Shown here one piece after another: positions 7,599 through 15,417 of a stretch of 15,885 nt of DNA (its first letter is position 1; each line of letters begins with the position of its first letter). Location of the stretch: NCBI GenBank assembly GCA_934444895.1, contig CAKSDA010000030.1:1-15885 (forward strand), given 5' to 3'. The position numbers were made by a program, and so were the translations under genes. This stretch comes from an uncultured Eubacteriales bacterium. GTDB lineage: Bacteria; Bacillota; Clostridia; Oscillospirales; Acutalibacteraceae. A model generated the notes under the pieces. The model saw only the letters and a program-made list of their open reading frames with translations. It did not search any database and had not been told where the DNA came from.

Positions 7599-7615
7599 AA
7601 TATGTGAAGCATATT
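7599..7615. promoter_or_regulatory. Inverted repeat overlapping the -35 box
   Basis: AATATG (7599-7604) and CATATT (7610-7615) form a six-base inverted repeat with a five-base spacer. The right arm overlaps the first two bases of the -35 hexamer. It could be an operator, but short A+T-rich inverted repeats arise easily by chance. Confidence 0.3.
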
Positions 7616-7642
7616 GACATAGCAAGCAGAATAATGTATAAT
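7614..7642 (+). promoter_or_regulatory. Full-consensus sigma-A promoter of the Rhs/WapA-like gene
   Basis: TTGACA (7614-7619), a 17-base spacer and TATAAT (7637-7642) match the consensus at all twelve positions. Transcription would start near 7649, giving a leader of about 70 bases. Such a perfect promoter for a 6.2-kb toxin gene suggests that a repressor or another layer limits expression; the inverted repeats around it are candidates. Confidence 0.85.
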
Positions 7643-7643
7643 T

Positions 7644-7673
7644 TTGGCAGGCGAGAGAAATTTTGCCTGCCAA
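7644..7673. promoter_or_regulatory. Inverted repeat across the transcription start, candidate operator
   Basis: TTGGCAGGC (7644-7652) and GCCTGCCAA (7665-7673) are perfect nine-base inverted arms with a 12-base spacer. The left arm spans the predicted start of transcription near 7649, so the full hairpin would not be in the RNA; a DNA-binding repressor site is the better reading. A third half-site, CCTGCCAA, follows at 7682-7689. Confidence 0.45.
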
Positions 7674-7697
7674 TAAATATACCTGCCAATAAATATA
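7666..7697 (+). repeat. Perfect 16-bp tandem duplication in the leader
   Basis: CCTGCCAATAAATATA occurs twice with no gap (7666-7681 and 7682-7697). The duplication copies the right arm of the inverted repeat over the start site, producing an additional half-site. It may be a recent slippage event or a functional extra binding site. Confidence 0.85.
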
Positions 7698-7717
7698 TAT
7701 GTTAGGAGAGCAAGGGG

Positions 7718-10700
7718 ATGGGTAAAAAGTCTTTCACGGTAAAGCTTTTGTCATGCGTGCTTACAGCGTCAATATTGCTTAGCACAGTGTTCACCGGCAG
7801 CGCGTCGGCAGAAGAACCGGAAACCGGCATAAACGAAGCCGGAGCTTCGGAAAACAGTACCGGATCATCGGAATCTGCCGGAACAGGTTCAGACACAGCA
7901 GCCGACCAAAGTACCGAACCGCATATAATCGGCGAAGATACTTCAAAGCGTACCGAAAATGAAAAGTACTTTTATTTAAGCGACGGCAGCATGGTTGCCG
8001 CGGTATACGATACCACAGTGCACTATAAGGATGAAGACGGTAAATACCATGAAATAGATAACTCTCTTTCAGAAGGACTAACCGAGCTTGAAACAAAGTC
8101 AGGCTTGCAAAAGATAAAGCTTGCTAAAAAGGCATCTGCCAAAAAGCTCGTAACCTTGAAATATGAAGATTTTAACCTCTCATGGGGATTTGAAGGGGCA
8201 AAGAAGGCCAGAGCAGAGACGGTTGAGAAGGAAACCACAAACGACCCTATCGCCCTTGAAAATATAACAAGCGAAACTGTTTTTAAAGATGCATTTGAAA
8301 ATGTAGACCTTCAATATATAATAAACCCGGAAGGTGTAAAGGAAAATATAGTTTTAAAGGACAAAACCGCAAATCACAGCTTTGTTCAGAATTATAAAAG
8401 TAATAATCTTACCCCCAGACAAACCGACGAAAAAACAGTAACCCTCTATTCAGGAGATAAAGCGGTTTATGAAATTACAGCTCCGGTAATGACCGACTCG
8501 GCAGGAGAAGTAAGCGACCTTCTTATGCTGAAACTGGAATCGGTAAAAAACGGCAGCTTTAATTTAAGGCTGCAGGCGGATACAAACTGGCTTAACGATT
8601 CCGCAAGACAATATCCCGTAACGGTGGATCCAACCGTTCTTTCAAAACAAAATACCGCAAGTATACAAAATAAATACCTTACCTCGGCGAACTCCAACCT
8701 CGACGCCACAGGCTCTATGTATGTAGGGAACCAAAAGGGCGGAATGGGGGATGTCCGCACAGCGGTAAAATTCAGTAATTTGCCGGCAATGGAGCGCGGC
8801 GATATGATCTGTAATGCCCGCATGTATCTGGAACAGAGGACATATAGCCATGTAAGCCAGCCCTCCCTTCAGATAAACGCATATGAGATCACCGAGAACT
8901 GGACGGGATTCAGCAATTCTTCCCCCGGAATTTATACAACAACAAATCCCAAAAATAACGGAAAGGTTTTGGATTTCACCACCACTACCGAATCTAATAA
9001 CAACAAACAAATATGCTGGGATGTTACATCAAGCGTAAAGAAATGGTATAACGGCGGCAGCAACTACGGAATCTTTTTAAAGTCGTCGGATTCACGATGG
9101 GCATTGGCACAGCTTGCCTCAAGCTTTCATACAGTGGGATATTATCCCGTGCTTGCAATATACTATCGCAATAACCGCGGACTGGAAGACTACTGGAGCT
9201 ATACCGGGCAGGACTTGGGCTCCGGCAGCGGCTATGTTAACGACTATACCGGGAACCTGGTAGTAAACCTCCCTGTAAGCGGTACCGGCAGCGCGGCGAA
9301 TTCCGCGGCACTCAGCCTATACTATAACGGATATCAGGCAGGCAGACACTATTCGGTTTGGCGCGGCGGCAGTGCATATGATGCGTCAAAATCAATCTGC
9401 GGCGCCGGCCTTAAAACCAATTTTGACGAAACACTTAGCTACCTTACTAAAGATGTGGGCAATAATAACGACCTGCACGCTCAAGGTTTCGACTATGTAT
9501 ATACCGACGCCGACGGCACCATTTTGTATATGAAGAAGAAATCCGGCAGTACCGAGACATATGAGGACGAGCTGGGAAAAGGATATACCCTTACATTAAA
9601 AAACAGTATATGGTACCTTACGGATAAAGAGGGAAACGAAAAGGTATTCAGCGCCGGCGGAAAACTCACACAAATAAAAAGCAATCAGTCAACAGATGTA
9701 ATAAAACTGGCGTACGACGCAAACGGATTTTTGTCAACCGTAACCGACGGATGCTCAAATACCCTCAAGCTTAAAAGGAATAATAATAACGCGCTTATAG
9801 GTGTTGAGAACTATCTCGGAACCACAACCCTTTCATACTCCGGCGCAAAGATGGTAACAATAACCTATCCTGATCAAACCAAAACCCAAATATCCTACGA
9901 TAGCGACAGCAGACTAACATCGGTTACGGATATAACCGGCAGCCGGGTAAATTATGAATATAATACAACAGGGGATATTGCAAACAAAAACCGCGTAAAG
10001 AAGGTTACGGAATATTCCGCAGCCGATTCAAGCGGAAATCGCCAAACCGGCAATAGCATAAACTTTGAATACAATGTGGGCAACTATACCGTTGTAACGG
10101 ATAATAAAGGAAGAAAAGAAGTAAAGAGCTTCGACTCCTTCGGCCATACAAAAAGCACCGTCGGAGAGGACGGAGCCGTAAGCGACAGCTATACCCAAAC
10201 AAGCGGCACCTCCGCACAGAATAATAAACTTACCGCAACATCTGCAAATACCCTTCCGGTTAATAATCTTCTTAAAAATCATAGCTATGAAGACGGAACC
10301 ACCAATTGGGGAGTTTTTAATTCGGATAACGCCACACACGCCTTTTCGGATAGCTCCACAGCGTATGTCGGCAGTAAATCAATTCGCTTTACCGGAAACG
10401 ACACTACCCTTAATTCTACATTTTATCAGTCGGTAAACCTTGTGGGAACCGGAAAGTATACACTGTCGTTTTATTATAAGACAACAGGACTTACCGGCCC
10501 CGGCGGCGTCTGCCCCACAATCTCACGCAGGAAAAAGGACGGAACCGCCGACTATATAAACGGAACCTACAGAAGGGAAAGCACAAACGGCGAATGGCAA
10601 AGAGTAAGCGTTACCACCGATGTTGACGATACGGTAAGCTATCTCCATGCCACAGTATCATTCCAAAACGCTTCCGGTACAGTGTATGTAGACGGCGTTC

Positions 10701-13700
10701 AATTGGAAAAGAGCGACGCCGCAAATGAATATAACCTGGCAGAAAATGCCTTCTTCCTAAGAGATGTGCAGGCATGGGAACATAACGGCGTTTCTTACGG
10801 CGACGGAACATGGGACGGCGTTATGCCTATTTCAAGTACACAGTTTAATTCCAATAAACCATCAACCCTTACCAACGCATATAGGTTTAAGGGCAATTCA
10901 GGAACAAATAAGTATGTAAGGCAAACAATAAAAATAAACCGCCCGGCAAATAAAACCGCCTTCAGACTAAGCGGCTATGCCTGCGGTAACTCGGTGCCTC
11001 AGACCGCAGGAACGGGAAGGTACTTCGCTTTGGATATCTGCCTTAATTATAACGACGGAAGCCAGCAATATAAGGTAGTGGATTTCGGCTTCGACAGCAC
11101 AACCTGGCAGTATGCCTCCGCGCTTATAGTTCCGGCGTCCAATCACCAAAGCAAAACTATAACCTCGGTTGTGGTTTTTTTCCTCTACTATAAAAACGAA
11201 AACTGGGCGGCATTTTCCGGCCTTAACCTCGCACTGGATAAAACCGGAACAACATATTCCTATGACTCAAAGGGCAACCTTGTAAGCGCTAAGGATATGG
11301 CAGGCAGAGAAGAAGTCCTAAGCATAGACAGCGCAAACCGCCTCACACAGTATAAGGATAAGGAAAATTCCGCATATACCTTTGAATATAATTCGGATAA
11401 CGCCGCAAACGGTACCACAAAACATCAGATAAAGACCGCAAAATATAAAGCGTATAACCAAAGGTACGACTTTACATACGATAAACACGGCAATATAACA
11501 AAAGTAAGGCAAAAAGCTGACGACAGCATGGATACCGCCCGCCAAACCTCCGCTACATACTCCTCAAACGGAGACAGGCAGTTAACCTCAACAAACGATA
11601 TGCAAAGCACCACCACCTATGGTTACAGCAGCACCAACTCAAAAGACTTAAGGGTGTATAATACCACAACCGGCAATTCAAGGGTTAACTATACCTATCT
11701 GCCCGGCAGCAGTACGGTTAGTAAAATCACCACAAACACAACCGGTATAAACGGCAGCACAAAGGAACATTCGGTAAACTATACCTACCAGAATAACCGC
11801 CTTACAGGCATAACCCATAACGGATTTATGTATACCCTGGGCTATGACCTCTTCGGAAACCGTACAACCACCAAGGTAGGAAGCAGAATACTTTCAACCA
11901 ATACATATGGAGCAAATAACGGACTGCTTAAAACCAGTACCTACGGCAACGGAACAACGGTTGAAAATGTATACGACCGCTTAGACCGCATAACATCGGT
12001 TAAAATAAACGGAACCGAAAGATACAGATATACATATAATTCAAATAATCAGCTATCGGCACTAACCGACCTGGCACTTAATAAAACCACCCGCTATACC
12101 TACGACCTGTTAGGCCGCCTGCTGGTAAGCGAAGGCTCAGACGGCAGTATGCAGCAATATTCATACAGCAATGTTGACAATACTACCGGGAAAAGGTATA
12201 CTTATAACGGACAAACAAAAAACTTTGGTTATACTTACAAAAACGGCGGAATAGGGGATGTTACAACCTACCCCAACTCTGCAAAACGCACAAAGTCACT
12301 CGGCCGCCTGGCACAGGTCAATAAATCTGTGCTCAGCCTGCCCGGCGGAAAAACAAATACCGCAAGGTATGAACTGTTCTTCCCGGCAGAAAGTATAGCA
12401 AGCTCCGCAATAGGAAAAATAACCTATGAGGAACTCGGCCGAATATTAAACTACAACTATACAAGTAACGGAAATATATCCACAATAACCGACGGTGAAT
12501 TAAACAGTAGCTTTGTATATGATGAAGCCGATCAGCTTATAAGGGAAAATAACGGCTATACACAAAAAACCGTAACCTATGAATACGACGCAGGCGGAAA
12601 CATTCTTTCCAAAACAACCTATCCGTATACAACAGGAAGCTTAGAGGGACAAACCGGCGAAACGGTAAACTACAGCTATACCGACAGCGAATGGAAGGAT
12701 CTGTTAACCGCTTATAACGGGCAGGCAATAACCTACGATACAATAGGGAATCCGCTGAGCTACAGAAACGGAATGACCTTTACCTGGCAAAACGGAAGGA
12801 AGCTTGCAACAGCCGAGGCGAACGGCAAGACGATAGGTTATGAATACGGAGAATCCGGCGTACGCACCAAGAAGACGGTAGACGGAGTAACAACCGAATA
12901 TTTTCTTGAAGGCAGCAGCATAATAGCGCAAAAGACCGGCAGTAATACCATATGGTATTATTACGATTCGGACGGAACAAGGGAAGCCATGGAATACGGC
13001 GGAGAGGTATACTATTACCTGTATAACGCCCAGGGTGATGTACTTGCGCTTTATGATAATAACCTGAATATAGTAACGGAGTATACATACGATAGCTGGG
13101 GCAAGGTGATAAATATAACCGGAAGCCTTGCCGGCACAGTGGGAGAAATAAACCCATTCCGTTACCGCGGATATTACTACGATACCGAGACTGAACTTTA
13201 CTATGTATCCAGCCGTTATTACGATCCTGAAACAGGTAGGTTTATTAATGCGGATGGCGAAATGCCAGGTATAGGCAGCACTTCAATCGGATATAATCTT
13301 TTTGCCTATTGCAGAAACAATCCCGTTAATATGAATGACTCTGATGGTAATTGGCCGAAGTGGTTAACTGGTGCATTAAATGTAGTTAGCGGTGTTGCAC
13401 AAATGGCTGCAGGTGCGGCATTAGGAGCTTTTACAAGTTGGACTGGCGTTGGAGCTGTAGCAGCAGGATTTTTGATTGTTAACGGAGCAGCTACAGCAAC
13501 ACAAGGGATAGGCCAAATAGTTAACCATGTCACTAAAACCAAAGTATTGAGAGAAGATAACATTGCTAGGACAGCCGTTAAAAGCGTAGGACGTGCAATA
13601 GGGGGACGTACCGGAGCCAAGATAGCCGGCGGTGCATATGATGTTGCCGCAGTTGCAGCAAACTTATATGCCGGAAAGGTTGGATTGCAACAAATAGGAT

Positions 13701-13942
13701 TGGCACCAATAAAAGTTAATATTAACAAGGTTTTAAATAATCCAATGGATGAATTTGTAACTTGTGGACCCGCACCGGGTGTTATAAGTAATTACTGTCG
13801 TTCAATTCCTCTAAATGGTTATGGAAAAATTTATGCAACTCAATTGCCAAATGGTTTTTATCAGTTGGCTAATGGGCATCATCGGGTAGCCGCATTAAGA
13901 AGTCTAGGCAAAGAAACAATAAAGATTTTCTTGACAAAATGA
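7718..13942 (+). CDS. Secreted WapA/Rhs-type polymorphic toxin with ParB-like C-terminal tip
   Basis: A 2074-residue exported protein. Residues 1-31 are a Sec signal peptide ending ASA. A Thr/Ser/Glu-rich stretch follows, then the segment YFYLSDGS...VHYKDEDGKYHEIDN (84-115) usual at the start of clostridial RHS proteins. A DNRLRE-like beta domain spans about 308-485, RHS/YD repeats about 490-845, two carbohydrate-binding-like segments about 846-1007 and 1008-1175, and further YD repeats 1178-1790. The RHS core is at about 1808-1847 (landmarks PFRYRGYYYD, SRYYDPETGRFINAD), then NNPVNMNDSDGNW (about 1867-1879). A Gly/Ala-rich linker (1881-1995) leads to a tip of about 80 residues with GHHRVAALRSLG, where G2053-H-H-R2056 resembles the GxRR/GCHR motif of ParB and sulfiredoxin folds. 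By family analogy the RHS cage delivers the tip into neighbouring cells. There is no LPxTG anchor. AGGAG (7704-7708) precedes the ATG. Tip activity is inferred, not shown. Confidence 0.93.
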   Translation: MGKKSFTVKLLSCVLTASILLSTVFTGSASAEEPETGINEAGASENSTGSSESAGTGSDTAADQSTEPHIIGEDTSKRTENEKYFYLSDGSMVAAVYDTTVHYKDEDGKYHEIDNSLSEGLTELETKSGLQKIKLAKKASAKKLVTLKYEDFNLSWGFEGAKKARAETVEKETTNDPIALENITSETVFKDAFENVDLQYIINPEGVKENIVLKDKTANHSFVQNYKSNNLTPRQTDEKTVTLYSGDKAVYEITAPVMTDSAGEVSDLLMLKLESVKNGSFNLRLQADTNWLNDSARQYPVTVDPTVLSKQNTASIQNKYLTSANSNLDATGSMYVGNQKGGMGDVRTAVKFSNLPAMERGDMICNARMYLEQRTYSHVSQPSLQINAYEITENWTGFSNSSPGIYTTTNPKNNGKVLDFTTTTESNNNKQICWDVTSSVKKWYNGGSNYGIFLKSSDSRWALAQLASSFHTVGYYPVLAIYYRNNRGLEDYWSYTGQDLGSGSGYVNDYTGNLVVNLPVSGTGSAANSAALSLYYNGYQAGRHYSVWRGGSAYDASKSICGAGLKTNFDETLSYLTKDVGNNNDLHAQGFDYVYTDADGTILYMKKKSGSTETYEDELGKGYTLTLKNSIWYLTDKEGNEKVFSAGGKLTQIKSNQSTDVIKLAYDANGFLSTVTDGCSNTLKLKRNNNNALIGVENYLGTTTLSYSGAKMVTITYPDQTKTQISYDSDSRLTSVTDITGSRVNYEYNTTGDIANKNRVKKVTEYSAADSSGNRQTGNSINFEYNVGNYTVVTDNKGRKEVKSFDSFGHTKSTVGEDGAVSDSYTQTSGTSAQNNKLTATSANTLPVNNLLKNHSYEDGTTNWGVFNSDNATHAFSDSSTAYVGSKSIRFTGNDTTLNSTFYQSVNLVGTGKYTLSFYYKTTGLTGPGGVCPTISRRKKDGTADYINGTYRRESTNGEWQRVSVTTDVDDTVSYLHATVSFQNASGTVYVDGVQLEKSDAANEYNLAENAFFLRDVQAWEHNGVSYGDGTWDGVMPISSTQFNSNKPSTLTNAYRFKGNSGTNKYVRQTIKINRPANKTAFRLSGYACGNSVPQTAGTGRYFALDICLNYNDGSQQYKVVDFGFDSTTWQYASALIVPASNHQSKTITSVVVFFLYYKNENWAAFSGLNLALDKTGTTYSYDSKGNLVSAKDMAGREEVLSIDSANRLTQYKDKENSAYTFEYNSDNAANGTTKHQIKTAKYKAYNQRYDFTYDKHGNITKVRQKADDSMDTARQTSATYSSNGDRQLTSTNDMQSTTTYGYSSTNSKDLRVYNTTTGNSRVNYTYLPGSSTVSKITTNTTGINGSTKEHSVNYTYQNNRLTGITHNGFMYTLGYDLFGNRTTTKVGSRILSTNTYGANNGLLKTSTYGNGTTVENVYDRLDRITSVKINGTERYRYTYNSNNQLSALTDLALNKTTRYTYDLLGRLLVSEGSDGSMQQYSYSNVDNTTGKRYTYNGQTKNFGYTYKNGGIGDVTTYPNSAKRTKSLGRLAQVNKSVLSLPGGKTNTARYELFFPAESIASSAIGKITYEELGRILNYNYTSNGNISTITDGELNSSFVYDEADQLIRENNGYTQKTVTYEYDAGGNILSKTTYPYTTGSLEGQTGETVNYSYTDSEWKDLLTAYNGQAITYDTIGNPLSYRNGMTFTWQNGRKLATAEANGKTIGYEYGESGVRTKKTVDGVTTEYFLEGSSIIAQKTGSNTIWYYYDSDGTREAMEYGGEVYYYLYNAQGDVLALYDNNLNIVTEYTYDSWGKVINITGSLAGTVGEINPFRYRGYYYDTETELYYVSSRYYDPETGRFINADGEMPGIGSTSIGYNLFAYCRNNPVNMNDSDGNWPKWLTGALNVVSGVAQMAAGAALGAFTSWTGVGAVAAGFLIVNGAATATQGIGQIVNHVTKTKVLREDNIARTAVKSVGRAIGGRTGAKIAGGAYDVAAVAANLYAGKVGLQQIGLAPIKVNINKVLNNPMDEFVTCGPAPGVISNYCRSIPLNGYGKIYATQLPNGFYQLANGHHRVAALRSLGKETIKIFLTK

Positions 13943-13957
13943 AGGAGGAATAACAAA

Positions 13958-14281
13958 ATGAGTAATATTATTTGCTTTGAAATAGTTAATATTAATAGTT
14001 CAGGAATAACAGTAAAAAGCGGAAAAACAGATATTAAAATTTGCTTTGATGAATGTGCTAAAAACTACGCTAATGAAAATTCTCTTGAAAACAATAAGTG
14101 TGTTGCGACAAGAGATATCACAAAGCTGACTTTTACTTTTTATACCCAGCCAAAGATCAGAGTGATTTTCAAGAAACATTTCTTTAAAGATTTGGTTTCA
14201 GGAAAATCTGCAGTCAGTGAGTTTTTGAAATTGCAGAAGGCGATCAATAAGTATGGATACACCAGTTATGATTTATCATAA
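13958..14281 (+). CDS. Probable immunity protein to the Rhs tip toxin
   Basis: A 107-residue soluble protein with no signal peptide or membrane segment, and no family I recognise. A perfect AAGGAGG (13942-13948) overlaps the final base of the toxin stop codon and lies nine bases before the ATG, so the two genes are almost certainly co-transcribed and well translated. In WapA/Rhs loci the gene directly after the toxin tip encodes the cognate immunity protein, and size, position and low G+C composition fit that. The N-terminal half looks beta-rich (IICFEIVNINSSGITVKSG); the C-terminus (FLKLQKAINKYGYTSYDLS) looks helical. The function rests on position only. Confidence 0.7.
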   Translation: MSNIICFEIVNINSSGITVKSGKTDIKICFDECAKNYANENSLENNKCVATRDITKLTFTFYTQPKIRVIFKKHFFKDLVSGKSAVSEFLKLQKAINKYGYTSYDLS

Positions 14282-14336
14282 AGCATATTATATTGTTTTT
14301 GCAAACTTTCAATCTACGCTAACTACTTGCTGTTTC

Positions 14337-14462
14337 TCACCCCCCAACTGTTTCTAAACAATCAATTTCAATTTTGCTTATCAGCTTGTTTAGGATATAC
14401 GGTGGCAACTCTATAACATTTAAGCACTCTTTAATGGCCTCTCTGAAATGCTCAACGGATAT
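14337..14462 (-). pseudogene. Remnant resembling the C-terminus of a large serine recombinase
   Basis: Read on the minus strand, the frame ending in TGA at 14339-14337 gives ISVEHFREAIKECLNVIELP followed by PYILNKLISKIEIDCLETVGG. The pattern F-x(3)-I-K, then I-x-E-L-x-P-x-I-L-N-x-L-I-x-K-I-x-I resembles the C-terminal tail of large serine recombinases of conjugative elements (DUF4368-type). Upstream the frame is closed by a stop at 14465-14463 and nothing else of a recombinase is found, so this would be a decayed fragment. The rest of 14282-14617 shows no gene I can support. The recombinase reading is by eye from a 40-residue stretch. Confidence 0.35.
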
Positions 14463-14617
14463 TTATGCTGTGAAATCTGATTTGCAATCACTAACACAAG
14501 CCGCTATTTTGTTTGGATATCAATGCTTTAAGTATTCCTTCAATCAGCGTATGCAGGGTCAGCAACCTACGGTAACATTTTTCCCAGATACGCAAATTAA
14601 GGCTGCGAGATGAAAAA

Positions 14618-15361
14618 ATGAACGATAAAACTAAAGAAATAATTATAAAAACAATTCTTGTAATAGAATCTATAGCGGCGCTTTTCATATTTCCCGGTTC
14701 TTTTATTTACTGTTGGTTTTTAAGCGAAAATGCTGGAACTATACTTTTTATGAGTAGTTTAACAATAGCCGGTGTATTTGGCGTGTTGGTTATGATTCTG
14801 CTCCCAATATTTGGATTAAAGCAAAAACCTGTCAAAGCAGAGAAAATACCACTTTCGTTTGATAACTATGACTCATTGGCAAAGTGCATTGCAGATTCAG
14901 CAAAAATCAATAATTATGTTCAACAACCCGGTCTTATCCTCTGCGGCTATGGAACGCTTGTGACATATATAAAGCCAAACGGATTATGGAAAGAAAATTG
15001 CATTACGCTTGTTCGTGTTGCGGAATTGAAAGATGAAATTTTAGATTTTGCTAATGATGCAATTACTGAATCCCTTAAAGCTTACTATGGAAAAGAACAA
15101 ATTACCGATACTGTTGATATGGTTATGATAGTTTGTGTTGACCGTATTACACCTACATTTCAGAAATTCGTTAACAACAATATTCAGCAAGGCTTCAAAA
15201 ACGGAAGGCTCCCTGTTGGAATTTCTTTTGGCGGCAAATCTATCTACATTGCAAAGCAAAAAGATGGGTATGCAATTCTTAAATATAAAAAAATTCGCAG
15301 GGAATTTTTGAATATTATGGAGTTGGACTCAAAAGATCAGATTGTTTATAATGGGAAATAG
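14618..15361 (+). CDS. Two-helix membrane protein with cytoplasmic domain, unknown family
   Basis: A 247-residue protein with two hydrophobic segments near the N-terminus (about 9-34 and 41-67) joined by a short loop, then a soluble domain of about 175 residues (75-247). I do not recognise the family. The soluble part is mixed alpha/beta with SFDNYDSLAKCIADSAK early on and KNGRLPVGISFGGKSIYI late. The ribosome binding site is poor. It lies 336 bases after the presumed immunity gene and before an ankyrin gene, in a region where silent or orphan immunity genes are common, so a protective or accessory role is possible but unproven. Base composition is low in G+C like its neighbours. It is probably a real gene, given its length and uninterrupted frame. 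Confidence 0.75.
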   Translation: MNDKTKEIIIKTILVIESIAALFIFPGSFIYCWFLSENAGTILFMSSLTIAGVFGVLVMILLPIFGLKQKPVKAEKIPLSFDNYDSLAKCIADSAKINNYVQQPGLILCGYGTLVTYIKPNGLWKENCITLVRVAELKDEILDFANDAITESLKAYYGKEQITDTVDMVMIVCVDRITPTFQKFVNNNIQQGFKNGRLPVGISFGGKSIYIAKQKDGYAILKYKKIRREFLNIMELDSKDQIVYNGK

Positions 15362-15417
15362 CAATTTGTTTTCCATTAATAAATGAGATTGTTCGTATAT
15401 TTAATTAAGGTGTTTTT

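Noticed and set aside
7666..7697. Tandem 16-bp repeat as the start of a CRISPR array
   Set aside because: Only two copies, too short, and no spacers between them; no CRISPR-like array exists in the window.
7745..7760. Possible lipobox (LLSC at residues 10-13) in the Rhs signal peptide
   Set aside because: The cysteine is in the middle of the hydrophobic core and a normal ASA signal peptidase I site follows at residue 31.
13306..13728. 140-codon minus-strand frame over the Rhs linker
   Set aside because: Antisense shadow of the Gly/Ala-rich linker; its Ala/Pro/Thr-rich product reflects the complement of those codons.
14374..14613. 79-codon plus-strand open frame between the immunity gene and the membrane protein gene
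   Set aside because: No ribosome binding site and no recognisable composition or family; the opposite strand carries a more meaningful recombinase-like stretch, so this is probably a chance frame.
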